Source: Gluconacetobacter entanii
GTDB lineage: Bacteria; Pseudomonadota; Alphaproteobacteria; Acetobacterales; Acetobacteraceae
NCBI RefSeq assembly: GCF_003206495.1
Contig: NZ_NKUF01000024.1
Span: 1 to 49,688 of the forward strand
DNA: 49,688 nt
Direction of reading: 5' to 3'
Position numbers and translations under genes: made by a program. The notes under the pieces were generated by a model. It did not search any database, was not told where the DNA came from, and saw only the letters and a list, made by a program, of their open reading frames with translations. Of this stretch, positions 46,325 through 49,688 are shown piece after piece. Position 1 is the first letter of the stretch; each line of letters opens with the position of its first letter.

Positions 46325-46653
46325 GAAAACACCTTGTTAAAATTGAAATATGTTCTGATTCAATCTTTCATGGCAGAACATGTCCTGACGGGCGTGGGGA
46401 CCACAGCCACCATACGGACCCGGCATATGTCGCAGTCACGGCAGACCCCGTAAGTCCATTATGTAATTTTGTCAGCGTAGTTGTGTGATGTTTTCATGAA
46501 TTCGTATCGCCACGTTGCAATGACGCAATGCAGGGATCATTCCAGATAAAGAAAAGTCTGTGGGTGCCGGTTTTCAGGAATGTCGCGTTTTTCAAAGCTT
46601 TTTGAAAAAAGCTTCACCAAGAACCTTTGGGGCTACGAGATGTTTTCCGGGGG
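46325..46653. other. 329-base region with AAGCTT-type hairpin, upstream of phoD
   Basis: There is no gene here. It holds the phoD promoter zone on one side and an AAGCTTTTT/AAAAAGCTT hairpin (46595-46614) near the 3' end of the HupE-like gene. Bases 46330-46560 show no recognisable element. Confidence 0.5.
46595..46614. terminator. Perfect AAGCTTTTT hairpin downstream of the HupE-N-like gene
   Basis: AAGCTTTTT and AAAAAGCTT are exact reverse complements separated by GA. Read on the minus strand the hairpin ends in AAAAAGCTTTGAAAAA, with T runs inside the arms. It may be an intrinsic terminator or a copy of a dispersed intergenic repeat of acetic acid bacteria. The latter idea comes from memory of similar sequences and is unverified. 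Confidence 0.5.
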
Positions 46654-47202
46654 CTAATGATCGACGATGAAGTCCAGTGCATATGAGGACTGCTCGGCAG
46701 AACGCTGCTGCCCTCCCGTATGGATGGCTGGATCATCAGGCATCAGGGCATTGACCAGATACACCGCGTCAGGCCCCTGGCCCTGATTGGCATACGCCAG
46801 ATGATACGCACCGGGCGCCAGCACGACAGTGGCTTCATAATGAAGCCCGATCACGCCATCACCTGTCCGCATGGCCGCAACGGATGGAAAAACCGCATCC
46901 CCTGTCCTGAGAGGCAGGGAATGGCCATTAAGGGAAAGTTTCAGTCCATGCGCGATACGCCCGGCATAGGCATGCTGTTCATCTAGTGACAGGACGCCAT
47001 CCCCATTGCTGTCGATCTGGCGAATGACGGCGGCGGCTACCTCCCGTCCCGGTGTCAGGCGCAGGCTGATGTCAATGTGCTGCCGGTGCAGGTCGATCAT
47101 CGTCGCCTGCAGATATTCATCCAGTCGATGCGCCTGCGCCACCCCCATGACGGACATCATCGCAACCGTCATGGGGACCATCATCTGCCTGCCGACCTTC
47201 AT
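46654..47202 (-). CDS. Exported HupE/UreJ N-terminal-like protein with EF-hand-like motif
   Basis: This is a 182-residue exported protein. A signal peptide (MVPMTVAMMSVMGVAQA) is followed by AHRLDEYLQATMIDLHRQHI. That wording belongs to the periplasmic N-terminal part of HupE/UreJ-type membrane proteins. Residues near 64-75 (DSNGDGVLSLDE) form an EF-hand-like calcium loop. The multi-helix HupE membrane part is missing, and the protein ends shortly after a barrel-like domain. The ATG overlaps the stop of the DUF3500 gene (ATGA), so the two are translationally coupled. Function is unknown. Confidence 0.7.
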   Translation of the reverse strand: MKVGRQMMVPMTVAMMSVMGVAQAHRLDEYLQATMIDLHRQHIDISLRLTPGREVAAAVIRQIDSNGDGVLSLDEQHAYAGRIAHGLKLSLNGHSLPLRTGDAVFPSVAAMRTGDGVIGLHYEATVVLAPGAYHLAYANQGQGPDAVYLVNALMPDDPAIHTGGQQRSAEQSSYALDFIVDH

Positions 47203-48401
47203 GGCCGGGTATATCGGTTGCCATAACTGTTGGTCGGATCACGATAAACGGTATGGACATGCATCGTGGGATCGTCCCCCACCCCCTGCGGCGAAAACTC
47301 GATCAGCAGCCTTGGCCCCTCGATGCGGTAGTAGGAGGATCCATTACGTCCCGGCGCATGGATGACAGGGCCACTCCACGCAAACCATGTATTGTCGAGG
47401 CCATTGCGGATTTCCTGCAGGCGCGGCGCGGCATAGGCATCATCGACGATGCCTGCCCATTCCGTAATCACATCCATCAGCAGTTCTTTCTGCGCGGCGG
47501 TCATGCCGCTTCCCTTCAGGCCTTCGGGGATAAGCATCTCGCCATCATGGCCCGGCCCCTGCACCAGATCAGCCACCCTGTAGGACAGGATCGCCTGCCG
47601 CCGCTGTTTCGCATCAAGCGCGTCCAGAAGTGCAAAGGCGCGATCATTTTCCCCCGCCAGCACCCGCACCGTCTTTCCGTCCGCCTGGTAAATCGCAGGC
47701 TGCGCGCCAGTCAGGGTGGGGGTCATGACGCCATGCGCACCATCAATCACGATGTTCAGCCCCAGATGATGGCCACCAAACTGTATCATCCACGGCCTGT
47801 CCGCTGCCGGTGCACCAAAGATCGCAAGGGTATAGACCGCCCTGCCGGACGCAAAGGGCGTCCCGCCATCGGCAAGTGCCTGATCCGCGCCCATGATCTC
47901 AAGCACCTTCCGGTAGCCTTTGGCACTCAGCACCGTCTGGAGCAGATGCAGGGCCGCCGCCTGCTGGGTGGGGGTCAGTTGTCCCATCTGCACGCCCGGT
48001 CGCGGCACGTCACTGACGGGGAAATTGGACCACACGGAATTGCCGTAGCGTTCGCCGATGAATCCTCCCGGCGGTCCCATCCCCGGTCCCCGCGCCGCAG
48101 GGGCGTCGGCCTGTGTCCCGGTGACAGGCCGGACCGGTTGGTCGGGCGCGCTGCGGCGGAAACGGGCCAGGGTGGCAGTTTTTTGTGTTACGAAGGGAAA
48201 CTGCACCTTCGCCCGCCCGTCGGCCCCGAATGTCCCGAGGAAGGACTGCGCTGCGGCCACAACCATGTCCGTGCGCCGGGTGGCGGTGTTTTGTGTTGCA
48301 GCGATGGCGGAAGACGGCGTTTTCTGGCCAGATGTGTCGCCCGCCATCGCGGACGTCGCGATCAGGAACATGCCCCCGGCCGCCAGAAAAATCTTGTGCA
48401 T
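47199..48401 (-). CDS. Exported DUF3500 protein
   Basis: This 400-residue secreted protein matches the DUF3500 family, whose function is unknown. The ATG at 48401 (MHKIFLAAGGMFLIATSAMAG) opens a good signal peptide and follows AGGGGATTG; the frame opens at 48713 without support. Family-like blocks include WMIQFGGHHLGLNIV, DNTWFAWSGPVIH and HVHTVYRDPTNSYGNRY near the end. A Pro/Gly/Ala-rich insert lies around residues 90-115. It is coupled by stop-start overlap to the HupE-N-like gene and divergent from the tannase gene. Confidence 0.8.
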   Translation of the reverse strand: MHKIFLAAGGMFLIATSAMAGDTSGQKTPSSAIAATQNTATRRTDMVVAAAQSFLGTFGADGRAKVQFPFVTQKTATLARFRRSAPDQPVRPVTGTQADAPAARGPGMGPPGGFIGERYGNSVWSNFPVSDVPRPGVQMGQLTPTQQAAALHLLQTVLSAKGYRKVLEIMGADQALADGGTPFASGRAVYTLAIFGAPAADRPWMIQFGGHHLGLNIVIDGAHGVMTPTLTGAQPAIYQADGKTVRVLAGENDRAFALLDALDAKQRRQAILSYRVADLVQGPGHDGEMLIPEGLKGSGMTAAQKELLMDVITEWAGIVDDAYAAPRLQEIRNGLDNTWFAWSGPVIHAPGRNGSSYYRIEGPRLLIEFSPQGVGDDPTMHVHTVYRDPTNSYGNRYTRP

Positions 48402-48593
48402 CAATCCCCTGCCCTGTCCTGCCTGACGGGAGTCCCGTATGGTGGTGCATGCACACTGCATGGCCAGCGCCGTGCGATCAAGGGCTTTTCCCCCACTGGT
48501 TTTTTCCCCCACAATGGCATCTGCCGTCAGGTCGGGCCTGCCACCGGAGCCGTCCATGACATCACAGCCGCAATGATCCATCGGGAACCCGCC

Positions 48594-49601
48594 ATGCCCC
48601 CTTCCGAGCCCCCTTTCACATCCGTGCGCGGCCTGTCGCACCAGATAGTCCGGCTGGCGGTCGGCACGGCCCTTGCGGTGCCACTGGCGTTTGCCAGCGT
48701 ATCGGGTGCACATGCCACAGACTGTCGCGACCTTGCCCGTCAGGCACTGCCGGACGCCACTTTCACGACCGTTGAAACCGTACCGGCCGGAGGCTGGCAG
48801 ACGCCGCAGGATCAGTTGTCACGCATCATGTCGGCCCCCGGCATGAACCTGGCCGGCCATCCGACACAGGCCCCCACCCCTGCATTCTGCCGTGTGGCCC
48901 TTACGCTGCGTCCTTCGCGTGATTCGCAGATCCGCACGGAAGTCTGGCTGCCGCTGAAGGGATGGAACGGCAGGCTGCTGGGGGTTGGCAATTTCGGCTG
49001 GGCCGGATCGCTTATGTATTACGGCATGGCGACGGGCGTTGCCGAAGGCTATGCCGTGGCCAGCACCGATACCGGACATGACAGTTCCACGCCCGATGGG
49101 CAGGGCGGGCGCTTTACCCTCGGCCATCCGGAAAAGCTGATCGACTATGCCTATCGGGCCGATCACCTGATGACCGTCACGGCAAAGGTGCTGGTCAGGG
49201 CGTTCTATGGCAGGGCAGCATCCCATGCCTACTGGATCGGATGTTCGCTTGGCGGTCTGGAAGGGCTGATCGAGGCCAGACGCTATCCTGAGGATTACGA
49301 CGGGATCGTGGCGGGGGCACCGCCAAACCCGATCGTGGATTTCAATGCGGAACAACTCTGGGCAGGCTGGATGAGCTATCATAACCCTGCCCTTCGCGTC
49401 TCGCGCGACAGGTTCAGGCTGCTGAATATGGCGGTGATGGAGGCCTGCGCCTCCCCTGTCGGGAAAAAGCAGGGCTTTCTTGACGAACCGGACAGGTGCA
49501 CGTTCACGCCGCAACAGCTTCTGTGCAAGGAGGGGCAGACGACTGGCTGCCTGAACGCGAATGAGGTGCAGGCCGCGCAGGAGATCTATCAGATTCCATG
49601 A
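48594..49601 (+). pseudogene. Tannase/feruloyl esterase-family gene, truncated at the 3' end
   Basis: This is an exported serine esterase of the tannase/feruloyl esterase family, which cleaves plant phenolic esters. The ATG at 48594 follows GGGAA and opens a signal peptide (MPPSEPPFTS...ASVSGAHAT). The family blocks GWNGRLLGVGNFGWAG, ASTDTGHDSS and the nucleophile motif WIGCSLGGLEGL (Ser218) are intact, as is YDGIVAGAPPN. The frame stops after EVQAAQEIYQIP, about 180 residues short of usual length. That removes the acid and histidine of the catalytic triad. The sequence after about 49591 looks foreign (see next entry), so an insertion has probably cut the gene. Confidence 0.75.
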
Positions 49602-49688
49602 GGAGTGGATAGCGAGCCGCGCCGTGTCAGAGTGTGCTTGCTGAAACTCTCTGGAGGGCAGAACCATGCTCGAGGCATCTGATCATCC
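49591..49688 (+). mobile_element. Possible left end of an insertion sequence (runs off the window)
   Basis: Coding similarity to tannase stops near 49591. The next 75 bases are non-coding and end in a strong GGAGGG site seven bases before an ATG at 49664. That ATG opens a frame (MLEASDH) continuing past the window edge. This layout, a short leader then an ORF inside a broken gene, is what an inserted IS would give. No terminal inverted repeat or target duplication can be tested with one end only, and the family cannot be named. Confidence 0.4.

Noticed and set aside
1..49688. CRISPR arrays, tRNA or rRNA genes, prophage genes
   Set aside because: No regularly spaced repeats, cloverleaf-like segments, rRNA sequence or phage structural genes were seen.

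Overview
The window is high-GC, gene-dense DNA that looks like the chromosome of an acetic acid bacterium (Acetobacteraceae, most like Komagataeibacter, Gluconacetobacter or Acetobacter). This is inferred from a bacterial pyruvate decarboxylase of the acetic-acid-bacterial type, an OprB-type sugar porin, a relic of a membrane PQQ-dependent dehydrogenase, a NodT-type RND efflux system and the overall codon use. No rRNA, tRNA, CRISPR array or complete mobile element was seen.

Layout. 58-7204: a TetR regulator divergent from a translationally coupled tripartite RND efflux operon. 7362-8680: a DUF21/CBS/CorC membrane protein. 8735-12085: ahpF and ahpC divergent from oxyR, a peroxide-defence unit. 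12164-16145: an ABC exporter, an AEC carrier and a Gpr-like aldo/keto reductase. 16280-19255: a decaying region holding an intact outer-membrane barrel gene between two relics, one of an AcoR-like activator and one of a PQQ glucose/quinate-type dehydrogenase, followed by a sulfotransferase. 19970-24041: an esterase, an iclR-glcG-MFS operon and a flavin reductase. 24411-29426: a 2-hydroxyacid reductase, a lytic transglycosylase with SPOR domain, a DUF333 lipoprotein, two tiny tandem membrane proteins, a Tas-like aldo/keto reductase and a VanX-type dipeptidase.

29539-38990 is the metabolic core. Pyruvate decarboxylase is read leftwards. Read rightwards are an OprB porin (with a one-base frameshift in a G run), quinone-linked D-lactate dehydrogenase, lutABC and a phosphotransferase. 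Together these can oxidise both lactate isomers to pyruvate and decarboxylate it to acetaldehyde, the entry to acetate formation.

39018-49601: a TetR regulator and secretory lipase sharing a perfect palindromic operator, a small membrane protein, a cardiolipin synthase, a DUF1868 2H-phosphoesterase-like protein, an Hsp20, a Tat-exported PhoD, a DUF3500/HupE-N-like exported pair, and a tannase-family gene cut short at the right edge, probably by an insertion sequence.

The least explained items are the pair of 43-44 residue membrane proteins at 26996-27316, which share an identical ribosome-binding leader, and the two relics at 16280-16640 and 17932-18240. These relics are not visible as ordinary ORFs.
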